NCBI RefSeq assembly: GCF_020905345.1
Contig: NZ_JAJJMO010000001.1
Span: 1,054,001-1,118,000 of the forward strand
Reading direction: 5' to 3'
DNA length: 64,000 nt
From: Flavobacterium pisciphilum
GTDB taxonomy: Bacteria > Bacteroidota > Bacteroidia > Flavobacteriales > Flavobacteriaceae
The position numbers and the translations under genes are program-made. The notes under the pieces are model-generated. The model was not told the DNA's origin. It saw only the letters and a program-made list of their open reading frames with translations, and did not search any database. Below are positions 1 to 9,417 of the stretch, in pieces; position 1 is the stretch's first letter; each line of letters starts with the position of its first letter.

Positions 1-425
1 CTGGTCTTTTGGAAGACAAACTTTTCAAACAGAAAACAACCAGTTCTTTTGAACGTGTCTTTGACACAAAAGTAAAACCCTTACGCGTACTGGCTGAACA
101 ATTGCGTTCAGATTGCCAATTTGTGGTCCTGTTTTCAAGTATCGCTTCAGTCTATGGCAACAAAGGACAGACTGATTATGCAGCTGCAAATAGTGTGTTG
201 GATAATTATGCCAATGCATTAAACAAAAAGTTAAAAGGAAAAGTAATCTCGATTAACTGGGGACCATGGAAAGGTGCAGGAATGGTTTCTTCATCATTGG
301 AAAATGAGTACGAACGTCGTGGAATTTCGTTGATACCATTAGAGGAAGGAAAAGAACTATTTCTTAACGAAATCAAGTATGGAACAGAAAGTCAAGTATT
401 AATCATGTCAGGTAAAAATTGGTAA
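1..425 (+). CDS. Type I polyketide synthase, C-terminal ketoreductase fragment (cut by left edge)
   Basis: The frame is open through the left edge (first whole codon at base 3, reading GLLEDKLF), so this is the end of a longer protein. It matches the C-terminal half of a PKS ketoreductase (KR): the GLLEDK segment that follows the Rossmann part, then FSSIASVYGNKGQTDYAAAN with the catalytic Ser, Tyr and Asn all present, then SINWGPWKGAGM. The KR should therefore reduce beta-keto-acyl-ACP with NADPH. The protein ends shortly after the KR, so KR is its last domain, as in PfaA or HglE-type synthases (KS-AT-ACP-KR), but the upstream domains cannot be seen. The next PKS gene starts 20 bases downstream. 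The family call is firm; the overall architecture is inferred. Confidence 0.9.
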   Translation, partial: GLLEDKLFKQKTTSSFERVFDTKVKPLRVLAEQLRSDCQFVVLFSSIASVYGNKGQTDYAAANSVLDNYANALNKKLKGKVISINWGPWKGAGMVSSSLENEYERRGISLIPLEEGKELFLNEIKYGTESQVLIMSGKNW

Positions 426-445
426 AACCGCTGTATTCGTCTATT

Positions 446-3400
446 ATGAAAAAAACAGATATTGCTATTATAGGTTTATCTTGCATGTTTCCCGGAGCAA
501 AAGACGCCGAGGCATTCTGGCAAAATATCATCAATAAAGTCGACTCTACACAAGTAGCTCCGGCAGAACGCATCGATCCTATCCACTTTAGCGATAGCAA
601 AGAAGCCATGGACCGCTTTTATTGTAATCGTGGCGGATTTATTCCTGATTATGAATTCGACCCTACAGCATTTGGTATTTTACCGCTTGCAGTTGAAGGC
701 ACTGAACCCGACCACCTGTTAACGCTTGACCTCGTTCAAAAAGCACTTGAAGATGCAGGAGTATTTCAAAAAAAAGTTTCATTGGAACGAACAGGAATTA
801 TCATCGGAAAAGGAAATTACACTGGTCCTGGAGCTACACGTGCAATTGAAATTGTACGTACAGGCGAACAGATCTACTCCCTTTTACAAGAACTATTGCC
901 AGAGGTATCTTCAGCAGATATTGAAAAAATAAAACAGGCATTTCAGGAACGTAAAGGACGATTTTCTGCAGACACAGCCATGGGGTTAATCCCCAACCTT
1001 GTTGCCTCATTAGTATCAAACCGATTCAATCTTGGAGGTGTTGCTTTCACCGTTGATGCAGCATGTGCAAGTGCTCTTATAGCGGTAGACCATGCCGTGC
1101 AAGAGTTGCAACGTGGTCGCAGTGATATGATGATTGCAGGAGGAGTACATACAGGTCAAAACGCAGCATTTTGGAGCATATTTAGCCAATTGGGAGCATT
1201 ATCGCGTCAGCAACAAATCAAGCCATTTAGCGAAGATGCAGACGGGCTACTCATTGGAGAAGGTTGTGGTTTCGTTGTCTTGAAGCGGTTGGAAGATGCT
1301 GTACGTGATCATGATAAAATTTATGCAGTCATTAAAGGAGTAGGCGTAAGTAGTGATGGCAATGGAACAAGTGTCATGAGCCCATCCGTAAAAGGTCAAT
1401 TAAAAGCATTAGAACAAGCATGGACACATGCAGATTTAGATAAAAAACAAATTGGCTACTTGGAAGCTCATGGTACAGGAACTCCGTTAGGAGATAAAAC
1501 AGAACTGCAAACCCTAGCTGAATTTTTCGGCAAAGAAGAAACAGCTGCACGTGCTGGTATAGGATCTGTCAAATCCAATATTGGCCATGCCATGCCTGCT
1601 GCAGGAATAGCTGGTTTAATCAAGACCTGTCTAGCCCTGCATCACGATATATTGCCACCTACATTATATTGTGAAAACCCAACTGCCTCCATGCAACTCA
1701 CCAGATTTACACCTGTACAAGAAGCTAAAAACTGGTCACAAACAGGTTTACCAAAGATTGCAGCAGTAAATGCATTTGGATTTGGAGGTATCAACGCCCA
1801 CATAGTCCTAAAAGGGTATGATATACCCAAAAAAGACGCAGTATTGTTACTTGCCAGATCAACACGTGAAGCATTGCTTTCTGCACTCCAAGATAACGAT
1901 ACTTCTTTGGGAGATGGCGATTATCGTATTGCTCTCTTTGACCCAACACCCGAACGTATACAAAAAGCAATCAAAATTGTTTCTAAAAATAATGCTTGGC
2001 GCAATAAACAAGATATATGGTACACCTCTACTCCCCTTTTAAAGAAGGATGGCAAACTAGCCTTTGTATTCCCAGGACTAGATGGTTTAGAAAAAGGCGA
2101 AGTTGTAACAGTCAGTCACTACTTTGGATTGACAGCCCCCATAGAAACTGAAGGTGAAGGACTGTTGAACGACGCATTAGGCATTTTTAACAATTGTGGC
2201 ATACTAGACAGTGCTTTAAAAAAATTGGGAATCTATCCAGATATGAATGCTGGACATAGTTTGGGAGAATGGTTAGCGGGATATGCTTCAGAATTGGCCG
2301 AAGCAAGTTCAGTCAAGGACCTAATCGATGTCCTTGATCCAAAAACATTTGAACTCAAAGACTCAAAATTCATTGCTATTGGGGCAGGTCTTGAGGATAT
2401 AATGCCATTGATTGAACAAATTCCCAACCTCTACGTTTCAAATGATAATTGTCCACATCAGGTAATCCTGTGCGGTACCCATGTTGCACTCCAAGAATTG
2501 ACACCTTTATTAAAATCCAAACAGATATTCCACCAGATTTTACCATTCCAATCTGGCTTTCATTCTCCTTTCGTTGCAGATAAACTGCCTTTAATCTTAG
2601 CAGGTATGGAAAAAGTTCAATTCCAAAAAACAAAAATCCCGTTGTGGTCTGCCACTACACTACTGCCCTATCCGGCAGATCAGCAGTCTATCCGTAAACT
2701 AAGCGCCGAACATCTTGTACAACCAGTAAGGTTCCGAGAACTAACGGAAAAGCTTTATGACGAAGGAGTCCGTTTTTTTATACAAGTAGGCACAGGAGGA
2801 TTAATCGGTTTTATTGATGATACCTTAAAAGGGAAAGCATTCAGTACACTTGCCTCAAGTGTAGCCACCCGAACAGCACTTGCTCAGTTGCAAAGAGTAG
2901 TCGCTGCATTATTTGTAGAAGGCAAAGTCCTAGCACTCGATTTTTTAGATATACAAAATCACAGAAAAACAATACCCAAAAAAGGTATAAAATTACAATT
3001 AGGGTCACCCATTATCCGTGATTTTGAAGCAATAAAAAACTTACGAAAATCTATCGATACAGTACGACCAAAAGAGATTTTTACTAAAGCAACACCAAAA
3101 GTAAGCCAGCCATTATTCCGTGCATTTCAAGACAATATCACTGATATGATTCGAATGCAAGAAGAAGTATTGAACGTCTTTGAAAATCATACACAAACTG
3201 CTATTTCTACACCTGTCTTAACGAAAAAACAATTGATTAACAATCATTTTTCAAAAACACTACAAGTCAATTTAGCTACACATCCCTATCTGATTGATCA
3301 CAGCCTTTTACGACAACCCAAAGGCTGGTCAGATGTTGCAGATATGGAACCTGTGATTCCGATGACTATGATCTTTGAATTACTGGCAGAAGCAGCACAA

Positions 3401-4684
3401 GCTGAACAACCAGAAACAAAAATTCACAAAATCATGCACGTCAGTGTATTTCAATGGATGAACGTTGCCAACCCTTTTGAAAAAACAATAAAAGGTATTT
3501 GGCGCTCCAATAATCACGCCTATTTGGATATCGAGAATTTTGCCAATGCAGAAATATTTTTAGCATCATCTCATCCTCAACTACCTACTTTTGATTTATC
3601 TATAGGGGAACGATTACCTATCGAGCGAACTCCTTTAGAAATCTATGAGAAACATATGTTTCATGGAGAAGCATATCAAGGTATTACAGCTATATCAGCT
3701 GTTGGAAAGAAAGGTATTATAGGACAAATAAAAAGTAACGGTGGTAAAGGTTCCTTATTAGACAATGCAGGACAATTATTTGGATTATGGTTACAACTTA
3801 CCTTAATCAAAGACCGCATTGCTTTTCCAGTCAAAATCAAACAAATTGAATTCTTCGAAGATATGCACGATCAAGATGGTGCATTTGAATGTACCTGTGC
3901 ATTAACAGAATTAAACGATGAATTTGCAATCGCTGATATTGTTCTTCGAAGAAACGGAAAAGTTTGGTGCTCGATAAAAGGATGGCAAAACCGAAGATTA
4001 GAAATTGACGAAGCTTTATGGAATGTTTCCATGTCGCCACTTCATAACCGTCTATCAGAAGAAATTGCTCCACATATCTTTTTCTTTCATCAGGCCTATT
4101 CCCGCGTATCTTCTTGGGATTTTATACTGAAACGTTATTTCAATCAAAGGGAAAAAAAGTACTATCAGGAACTCCTACCCAACCGTAGAAAGAATTGGAT
4201 GGTAAGTCGCGTAGCGGTAAAAGATGCCGTACGACATTTATTGAGTGAACAGAAAAATCAACCCAATTACCCCATAACCTTTGAAATTTATTCTGATAAC
4301 GCAGGCAAACCTTATCTCAGAGGTAATGGCACAGAACAGATCCAAATCTCATTGGCACATAAAGGAAAAGATGCAGTAGCAATTGCACGGCAAGATAAAC
4401 CTGTTGGCATCGACATGGAAATCATTGCAGAACGCACCCCTGAATTTTATCAATTAGTATTCACCAATGCAGAATTAGCATTATTAAAAGAACTAGATCA
4501 AGCCGAATGGAGCACCCGATTTTGGGTAGCAAAAGAAGCCTATGGAAAATTATTAGGAACAGGGCTAAAAGGAAACCCAAAAAGATATGAAGTAGCACGC
4601 ATACAAGGAGATCATCTATGGATCGATCAAATAGAAATCAAAACAATCAAACACCTAAATTATATTATCGGATGGACACTTTAA
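446..4684 (+). CDS. Type I polyketide synthase with KS-AT-DH-phosphopantetheinyl transferase domains
   Basis: A 1412-residue multidomain protein. The ketosynthase (about 1-440) has Cys207 in VDAACASAL, His342 in EAHGTGT and His381 in KSNIGHA, so it should be active. The acyltransferase (about 540-830) has Ser605 in GHSLGEW and His706. A double hot-dog dehydratase (about 925-1190) has DHSLLRQPKGW with His952, FHGEAYQGI and a DxxxQ motif (LLDNAGQ). A C-terminal 4'-phosphopantetheinyl transferase has Asp1323 and Glu1325 in VGIDMEI and Lys1363-Glu1364 in WVAKEAYGK. No ACP, KR or enoylreductase is seen here; these must come from the upstream protein and the free ACP. DH plus PPTase at the C terminus recalls enediyne and PUFA-type synthases. 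I chose ATG at 446, where the KS begins (KTDIAIIG); an upstream in-frame TTG at 419 only adds residues overlapping the previous gene. Confidence 0.93.
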   Translation: MKKTDIAIIGLSCMFPGAKDAEAFWQNIINKVDSTQVAPAERIDPIHFSDSKEAMDRFYCNRGGFIPDYEFDPTAFGILPLAVEGTEPDHLLTLDLVQKALEDAGVFQKKVSLERTGIIIGKGNYTGPGATRAIEIVRTGEQIYSLLQELLPEVSSADIEKIKQAFQERKGRFSADTAMGLIPNLVASLVSNRFNLGGVAFTVDAACASALIAVDHAVQELQRGRSDMMIAGGVHTGQNAAFWSIFSQLGALSRQQQIKPFSEDADGLLIGEGCGFVVLKRLEDAVRDHDKIYAVIKGVGVSSDGNGTSVMSPSVKGQLKALEQAWTHADLDKKQIGYLEAHGTGTPLGDKTELQTLAEFFGKEETAARAGIGSVKSNIGHAMPAAGIAGLIKTCLALHHDILPPTLYCENPTASMQLTRFTPVQEAKNWSQTGLPKIAAVNAFGFGGINAHIVLKGYDIPKKDAVLLLARSTREALLSALQDNDTSLGDGDYRIALFDPTPERIQKAIKIVSKNNAWRNKQDIWYTSTPLLKKDGKLAFVFPGLDGLEKGEVVTVSHYFGLTAPIETEGEGLLNDALGIFNNCGILDSALKKLGIYPDMNAGHSLGEWLAGYASELAEASSVKDLIDVLDPKTFELKDSKFIAIGAGLEDIMPLIEQIPNLYVSNDNCPHQVILCGTHVALQELTPLLKSKQIFHQILPFQSGFHSPFVADKLPLILAGMEKVQFQKTKIPLWSATTLLPYPADQQSIRKLSAEHLVQPVRFRELTEKLYDEGVRFFIQVGTGGLIGFIDDTLKGKAFSTLASSVATRTALAQLQRVVAALFVEGKVLALDFLDIQNHRKTIPKKGIKLQLGSPIIRDFEAIKNLRKSIDTVRPKEIFTKATPKVSQPLFRAFQDNITDMIRMQEEVLNVFENHTQTAISTPVLTKKQLINNHFSKTLQVNLATHPYLIDHSLLRQPKGWSDVADMEPVIPMTMIFELLAEAAQAEQPETKIHKIMHVSVFQWMNVANPFEKTIKGIWRSNNHAYLDIENFANAEIFLASSHPQLPTFDLSIGERLPIERTPLEIYEKHMFHGEAYQGITAISAVGKKGIIGQIKSNGGKGSLLDNAGQLFGLWLQLTLIKDRIAFPVKIKQIEFFEDMHDQDGAFECTCALTELNDEFAIADIVLRRNGKVWCSIKGWQNRRLEIDEALWNVSMSPLHNRLSEEIAPHIFFFHQAYSRVSSWDFILKRYFNQREKKYYQELLPNRRKNWMVSRVAVKDAVRHLLSEQKNQPNYPITFEIYSDNAGKPYLRGNGTEQIQISLAHKGKDAVAIARQDKPVGIDMEIIAERTPEFYQLVFTNAELALLKELDQAEWSTRFWVAKEAYGKLLGTGLKGNPKRYEVARIQGDHLWIDQIEIKTIKHLNYIIGWTL

Positions 4685-4698
4685 ACACGACATTAAAA

Positions 4699-4971
4699 AT
4701 GAATCATGAGGAGTTATTCAACCTATTAAAGGGTTTTATTACGGAAGTCATCGGCGAAGAATTTGTAGAAGAGATGGATATCACTCCAGAAAGTTCGTTT
4801 ACTAAAGATCTGGAAATGGACAGTATCGAGATTGTTTCTTTTTCAGAAAAAATCAAAGCACACTTTGGCGATCAAATTGATTTCACCGGTTGGTTGTCTT
4901 CTATGGATCTTGATCAACTGATCAATCTTGATCTTAATAGGATCATCAATTACATCTACGAATGCCAATAA
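4699..4971 (+). CDS. Acyl carrier protein
   Basis: A 90-residue acyl carrier protein. Ser42 in the LEMDSIEIV motif is the expected phosphopantetheine attachment site, surrounded by the acidic helix II typical of ACPs. It is a free-standing carrier between the PKS and an alpha/beta hydrolase. The PPTase domain of the preceding protein is the obvious enzyme to activate it. The start is uncertain: ATG at 4699 gives a normal ACP N terminus (NHEELFNLLK), while ATG at 4672 would overlap the PKS stop and add nine residues; neither has a clear ribosome binding site. Its stop overlaps the next gene by 10 bases, which suggests translational coupling. It may accept the finished chain or supply a starter. 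Confidence 0.88.
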   Translation: MNHEELFNLLKGFITEVIGEEFVEEMDITPESSFTKDLEMDSIEIVSFSEKIKAHFGDQIDFTGWLSSMDLDQLINLDLNRIINYIYECQ

Positions 4972-5726
4972 TTACTATTAATAATAAAAAAGTTCACATA
5001 CAAGAACTAAATAAAGGTGCTAAAGATACCGTAGTATTGATCCACGGTATGTTTAGTAATCTTGCTATTTATTATTTTAATATTGCTCCCATTTTGGCGC
5101 AGCACTTTCATGTGGTCATGTATGATCTAAAAAGTCATGGTAAGAGTGAGCGTACATTAGAAGGATATGATTTAGAAAATATGTCGTCCGATTTAATCGC
5201 AATGATGGATTACCTCCAAATCAAAAAAGCACAACTTGTTGGCTATAGTTTTGGAGGACTTATTGCTCTCAAAACTGCTTTGATAACCCCTGAACGTTTA
5301 AGTCAATTGGTTATCATTGAAGCACCGGATCCGCAAGATGAAAAAGCGCGAAATATTATCGAAGATTATAGCAAGGAATTTCTCGAACATTACGTAGCTA
5401 ATTTTACGGACACTACAAAAGTGAAAATGGGGAAAAGACAGATGGAAAAAAACCATCGATTATACGAGTTTTTATTTAACCAGACCACTATCAAAGCTGA
5501 TATGGTTAAAGAAAAACATTTTCTACATCACATTCCTGTTTCCGAATTACACCCACCAACCCTGTTACTATATGGATCAGCCTCCAATTGCAAACCAACA
5601 GGAGAATGGTTACAATCTCAAATCGGTACAGCCGAGCTAAAACTCATTGATGGAGATCACAATATTCCCATTCAAGCTCCTATTGAGATAGCAGAAACTA
5701 TTGTTCAATTTTTAACTAACCATTAA
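4962..5726 (+). CDS. Alpha/beta hydrolase, possible thioesterase-like release enzyme
   Basis: A 254-residue alpha/beta hydrolase of the Abhydrolase_1 / BioH-like type. The oxyanion segment is LIHGMFSN, the nucleophile elbow is GYSFGG with Ser96, and the C-terminal catalytic His233 lies in DGDHN; an acid residue is expected before it. There is no signal peptide, so it should be cytosolic. It overlaps the ACP gene by 10 bases and precedes the glycosyltransferase by 10. The likely role, inferred from context, is hydrolytic release of the chain from the carrier or proof-reading of stalled intermediates. It could instead be a transacylase. The family is certain, the substrate is not. Confidence 0.85.
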   Translation: MPIITINNKKVHIQELNKGAKDTVVLIHGMFSNLAIYYFNIAPILAQHFHVVMYDLKSHGKSERTLEGYDLENMSSDLIAMMDYLQIKKAQLVGYSFGGLIALKTALITPERLSQLVIIEAPDPQDEKARNIIEDYSKEFLEHYVANFTDTTKVKMGKRQMEKNHRLYEFLFNQTTIKADMVKEKHFLHHIPVSELHPPTLLLYGSASNCKPTGEWLQSQIGTAELKLIDGDHNIPIQAPIEIAETIVQFLTNH

Positions 5727-5736
5727 TTACAAAACC

Positions 5737-8142
5737 ATGGCTAAATTTGTATTTGTTGTTCCCCCGCTAACTGGTCACGTAAATCCAACATTGAGCATTG
5801 GTGCCGAACTCTTAAAAAGAGGACATCAAGTAGCGTGGATCAGTCTTGACCAAAACTTAAGCTCCAAACTTCCTGTAGGCGGGCAACTATTGCTTATTCA
5901 ATACGATCAGACAGACGAAGAAAAAAGAGAAAGCGAACACTATCTAGATATCATCTCAAAAAAGGTTGTTTACGGCATTGATAGTATCAAGTTTTTATAC
6001 GAAGAAGTGTTGATCCCTTTAAATAGACATTGTTATAAAGGAATCGTTAAGCTGTTAGAAGCCTATGAGCCAGATTTAGTAATCGGTGATCATCAATTAT
6101 TTGCTGCGGCAATTGCGGCAAAAAAAGTTAATCGCCCTTATGCGACCTCCGTAACAGCCCCAGCAGCAATCAAAATTATCAGTGAGCTACCGAAAGTACA
6201 TGAATGGGAAGTCAAGCAGATCATGGCTTTACAAGAAGAACTCGGTATCAAAGAAAACCGATCGTTAGATTGTTCAGATCTTCTTACTTTAGTCTTAACC
6301 TCTCAGTATTTCTTTGGAGAAATGGATCTCACCTCCAACTATCAATTTACAGGTCCGGTAGTAACAGAACGTCCTTTATCCTGTGCTTTCGATTGGGAGC
6401 AACTGAAAAGTAGTCCTCGGAAAAAAATTTTAGTCAGCATAGGCACAACATTCGACCATGAACATAAGAAAGCATTTTTTCAAAAGGTAATCGATGCCTT
6501 TCAGGACGAAGATCTAACGGTTGTAGTTGTTTCAGATTCCAATCTATTTGATACCTGGCCTGAAAATTTTATGGTCTATTCGCAAATCCCACAATTGGAT
6601 TTGCTACCTCATTTAGATGCTGTCGTATGCCATGGTGGACACAACACCGTTTCAGAAGCTCTTTCACATGGTCTACCGCTCGTTGTTATTCCAATTGCAT
6701 ACGATCAATCCCATGTGGCAGGACGTGTCGTACGTACCGGTGCAGGTGAGCGTCTCAATTTTAACCGATTTAAAGCCAATCACCTAAGAAACGCTGTTGA
6801 TACTATCTTAAATCAGCCACAATATCGTGAAGCCGCCCTCAAAGTTCGTCAATCTTTTATAGAGGCAGGCGGAACGAAGACAGCAGCAGATCTACTTGAA
6901 CACGCCATAGCCCCTACGCAGCCCTCTATCGAATCTCCTGCTAAATTTCTCATTGTTATTCCTCCATTTTTTGGACATATCAGTCCGACATTAAGTTTGG
7001 GAGCTAGTTTACTTGCTCGTGGTCATGAAGTCAAATGGTTTGGCATTACACCACTGGCGGAGGAACATATTCCAACAGGAGGAACCTATATCTACCCCGA
7101 GAAGGATCTCATCCCCTTTCAACTTGAACTTCAACAGATATTAAAACGACAAGATGATGGCCCTTCTTGTTCTGGACCAGAAGTCATGAAATTAGCACTG
7201 GAAGAAACCTATGTTCCATTTGCTAAAATGATGATGCCAGGATTAGAAACACTACACAGTCACTGGCAGCCTGATGTAATCATCAATGATTGTATCACCT
7301 TTGGCGGAGCTCTATTCGCACACAAACATCGTATACCCTCTGTAACGACAACCCCAGTACCACCAGATGTGATGGGTGACACAGAGAAAAGTGCTCCTAA
7401 AATATTTGAATGGCAGCAAAACCTCATCAAAGAGCTACAAAAAGAGGTCGGTATTCTTGATGAGGGTATATTCATACATTCTCATCAATTAAACCTGGTG
7501 TTCACATCACAAGCATTTGCAGGTTTTAAAACCGTACCCTCACACATGAAATTTGTAGGTCCGGTCAAAGGCCGTCCCAATAATAGCCCTTTTGACTGGG
7601 AACGACTAGCAGCCAGCACAACGCCAAAAATTTTTGTGTCATTGGGTACTTTATTAGTTGATATCCGAAAAGCTTTTTTCGGTAAACTCATTGAAGCATT
7701 TGCGGACCAACCTGTTACTATTATTGCAGCAACACCACCCGAAATATTTGATAAATGGCCTACTAATTTTATCGTAAATAGTTTTGTCCCACAATCAACA
7801 TTGATGCCTCATATGGATATGGTGATTTGCCACGGCGGTTTCAATACAGTGAACGACACCTTTACCAATGGTCTACCTATGTTGATTACACCAATCGCTT
7901 ACGATCACTTTCATACAGCAAAGTTGATTGAACAAGCTGGCTGTGGAATCAGTATCCGATACAAACGACTTCGAATAGAAGCCCTGAGGGAGACCGTCTT
8001 CGAGCTCTTAGAAAATCCTAAATATAGAAATGCAGCCAAAGAAGTTCAGGCAGCTTTCCTAACAGCTGGCGGTAATGATCAGGCAGTTACATTATTGGAA
8101 GATTTTGTAAAACAAGAACGTTCAGTATTAGCTTCAATATAA
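5737..8142 (+). CDS. Tandem two-domain MGT-type (GT1) glycosyltransferase
   Basis: An 801-residue protein made of two complete GT1/MGT glycosyltransferase units in a row, related to macrolide and zeaxanthin glucosyltransferases. Unit 1 begins FVFVVPPLTGHVNP (catalytic His14) and has the nucleotide-sugar motif CHGGHNTVSEAL (His299). Unit 2 begins FLIVIPPFFGHISP (His414) and has CHGGFNTVNDTF (His699). The two copies are in exact 400-residue register. Unit 2 has Asp where unit 1 has the usual Glu of the sugar-nucleotide motif. GT1 enzymes add a sugar from a UDP- or dTDP-sugar to a lipid or polyketide hydroxyl. Two units in one chain suggest two sugars or two positions, but this is inference. There is no membrane segment. 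Confidence 0.9.
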   Translation: MAKFVFVVPPLTGHVNPTLSIGAELLKRGHQVAWISLDQNLSSKLPVGGQLLLIQYDQTDEEKRESEHYLDIISKKVVYGIDSIKFLYEEVLIPLNRHCYKGIVKLLEAYEPDLVIGDHQLFAAAIAAKKVNRPYATSVTAPAAIKIISELPKVHEWEVKQIMALQEELGIKENRSLDCSDLLTLVLTSQYFFGEMDLTSNYQFTGPVVTERPLSCAFDWEQLKSSPRKKILVSIGTTFDHEHKKAFFQKVIDAFQDEDLTVVVVSDSNLFDTWPENFMVYSQIPQLDLLPHLDAVVCHGGHNTVSEALSHGLPLVVIPIAYDQSHVAGRVVRTGAGERLNFNRFKANHLRNAVDTILNQPQYREAALKVRQSFIEAGGTKTAADLLEHAIAPTQPSIESPAKFLIVIPPFFGHISPTLSLGASLLARGHEVKWFGITPLAEEHIPTGGTYIYPEKDLIPFQLELQQILKRQDDGPSCSGPEVMKLALEETYVPFAKMMMPGLETLHSHWQPDVIINDCITFGGALFAHKHRIPSVTTTPVPPDVMGDTEKSAPKIFEWQQNLIKELQKEVGILDEGIFIHSHQLNLVFTSQAFAGFKTVPSHMKFVGPVKGRPNNSPFDWERLAASTTPKIFVSLGTLLVDIRKAFFGKLIEAFADQPVTIIAATPPEIFDKWPTNFIVNSFVPQSTLMPHMDMVICHGGFNTVNDTFTNGLPMLITPIAYDHFHTAKLIEQAGCGISIRYKRLRIEALRETVFELLENPKYRNAAKEVQAAFLTAGGNDQAVTLLEDFVKQERSVLASI

Positions 8143-8145
8143 AAT

Positions 8146-9417
8146 ATGAAAAGAAAATTGTTATTTGCAGAACGCATGCTATTGGGTGAAGGAAAAGAAC
8201 CATTCCATGTCGTTATTCCTTTTCGCCTGCGCGGTGTATTTGAGGAAAAAGATATTCAATCTGCTTTAGACAGACTCCAGAAAAAACATCCTTGGTTACG
8301 AGCATACATCCATATTGATGAGAAGAATATTCCATGGTTTGAAGTCCCTAAACTAACGAATCCAATTCCAATTCGTATTGTGGACAAAAAAAGCGAAGAC
8401 GACTGGCAACAGGAATCTATACAAGAATGGAATACACTCTTTGATTACAAAAACAAACCTTTGATCCGCTTTGTATGGATTAAAGGAAACGATAGCTCAG
8501 ATATGCTACTTGTATTCCATCACTGCCTGTGTGATGGCGGTGCAGCGATGACTTTACTTTATGAATTTTTAAAAGTATTGGATAATCCAGTAGCAGATAT
8601 AGGCATCGAAAATCCTATTTTAGGTATTCAAGACATTGTTCCTGCACCAATTTTAAAAAATAACAAACAAAGGTTTAAGGCAAAAATGATTGGTCGGCTA
8701 GCAACATTAACGATTAAATGTATTCCCGTCAGCAAAAAAACGATTGATCGACAAACGGACTATTTGATTCATTGGAAATTAGACCAAACCACAAGCCAAC
8801 AGCTTATTTCCCATTGTAAGTCACTATCAATCACGGTCAATACTTTTTTAAGTGCTACCGTACTAGACACCTTTAAAAAAGTACGCGGAAACAAAGCCTT
8901 TAATAAAGTTTCTTGCCCAGTAGATATCAGGCGCTTAGCTCCCCAAGTAAAAGAAGATCATATTTTCGCCTTCGGCTTGATGATTGTCATCTCATCAAAT
9001 CCCAAACTCAATTTCTTAGACAATTTACGTTTAATGCAGCGTTATGTAGATCACAAAACAGCCAAACTTAATCCCTATATCACCATGATGGTTATGGAAT
9101 CTGCCCATAATGCGTTAAACAACTTTACAAAGCTTCTAAAACGAGGCAAGTCATCCAATGATTGTATGTTTTCCAACTTGGGACGTATTCAGATTCCACA
9201 TCAATACCAATCCTTTACGTTGGAAACTATTTTCAGTCCATCAGTCATTGGACCACTAGGCAATACAACGACGATACTCACCTCCACTTATCAAGGTATT
9301 ATGGACTTCTCGTTTATAGGAAGTGAAGGTTATTTGCCTTATCACGAGGCCATAGCCATTCGTGATGAAATAACTGATTCCATTAAACGCAAATTAAATT
9401 ATCAAGCAGCCTCATGA
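8146..9417 (+). CDS. Condensation-domain-like acyltransferase, first copy
   Basis: A 423-residue protein of the condensation / PapA / WS-DGAT-like acyltransferase superfamily. The diagnostic HHxxxDG motif is HHCLCDG with His125, the catalytic base His126, and Asp130. The second landmark, a segment near 260-275 (CPVDIRRL), fits the family. These enzymes move an acyl group from CoA or a carrier protein to a hydroxyl or amine. With PKS, ACP and glycosyltransferase upstream, acylation of the sugar or chain is the natural guess. It starts three bases after the glycosyltransferase stop, and its own stop overlaps the next gene by four bases (ATGA), so the two acyltransferases are probably translated together. 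No substrate can be read from the sequence. Confidence 0.85.
   Translation: MKRKLLFAERMLLGEGKEPFHVVIPFRLRGVFEEKDIQSALDRLQKKHPWLRAYIHIDEKNIPWFEVPKLTNPIPIRIVDKKSEDDWQQESIQEWNTLFDYKNKPLIRFVWIKGNDSSDMLLVFHHCLCDGGAAMTLLYEFLKVLDNPVADIGIENPILGIQDIVPAPILKNNKQRFKAKMIGRLATLTIKCIPVSKKTIDRQTDYLIHWKLDQTTSQQLISHCKSLSITVNTFLSATVLDTFKKVRGNKAFNKVSCPVDIRRLAPQVKEDHIFAFGLMIVISSNPKLNFLDNLRLMQRYVDHKTAKLNPYITMMVMESAHNALNNFTKLLKRGKSSNDCMFSNLGRIQIPHQYQSFTLETIFSPSVIGPLGNTTTILTSTYQGIMDFSFIGSEGYLPYHEAIAIRDEITDSIKRKLNYQAAS

Noticed and set aside
419..445. TTG start for the KS-AT-DH-PPTase gene
   Set aside because: It overlaps the preceding coding region and adds residues before the ketosynthase; ATG 446 fits better.
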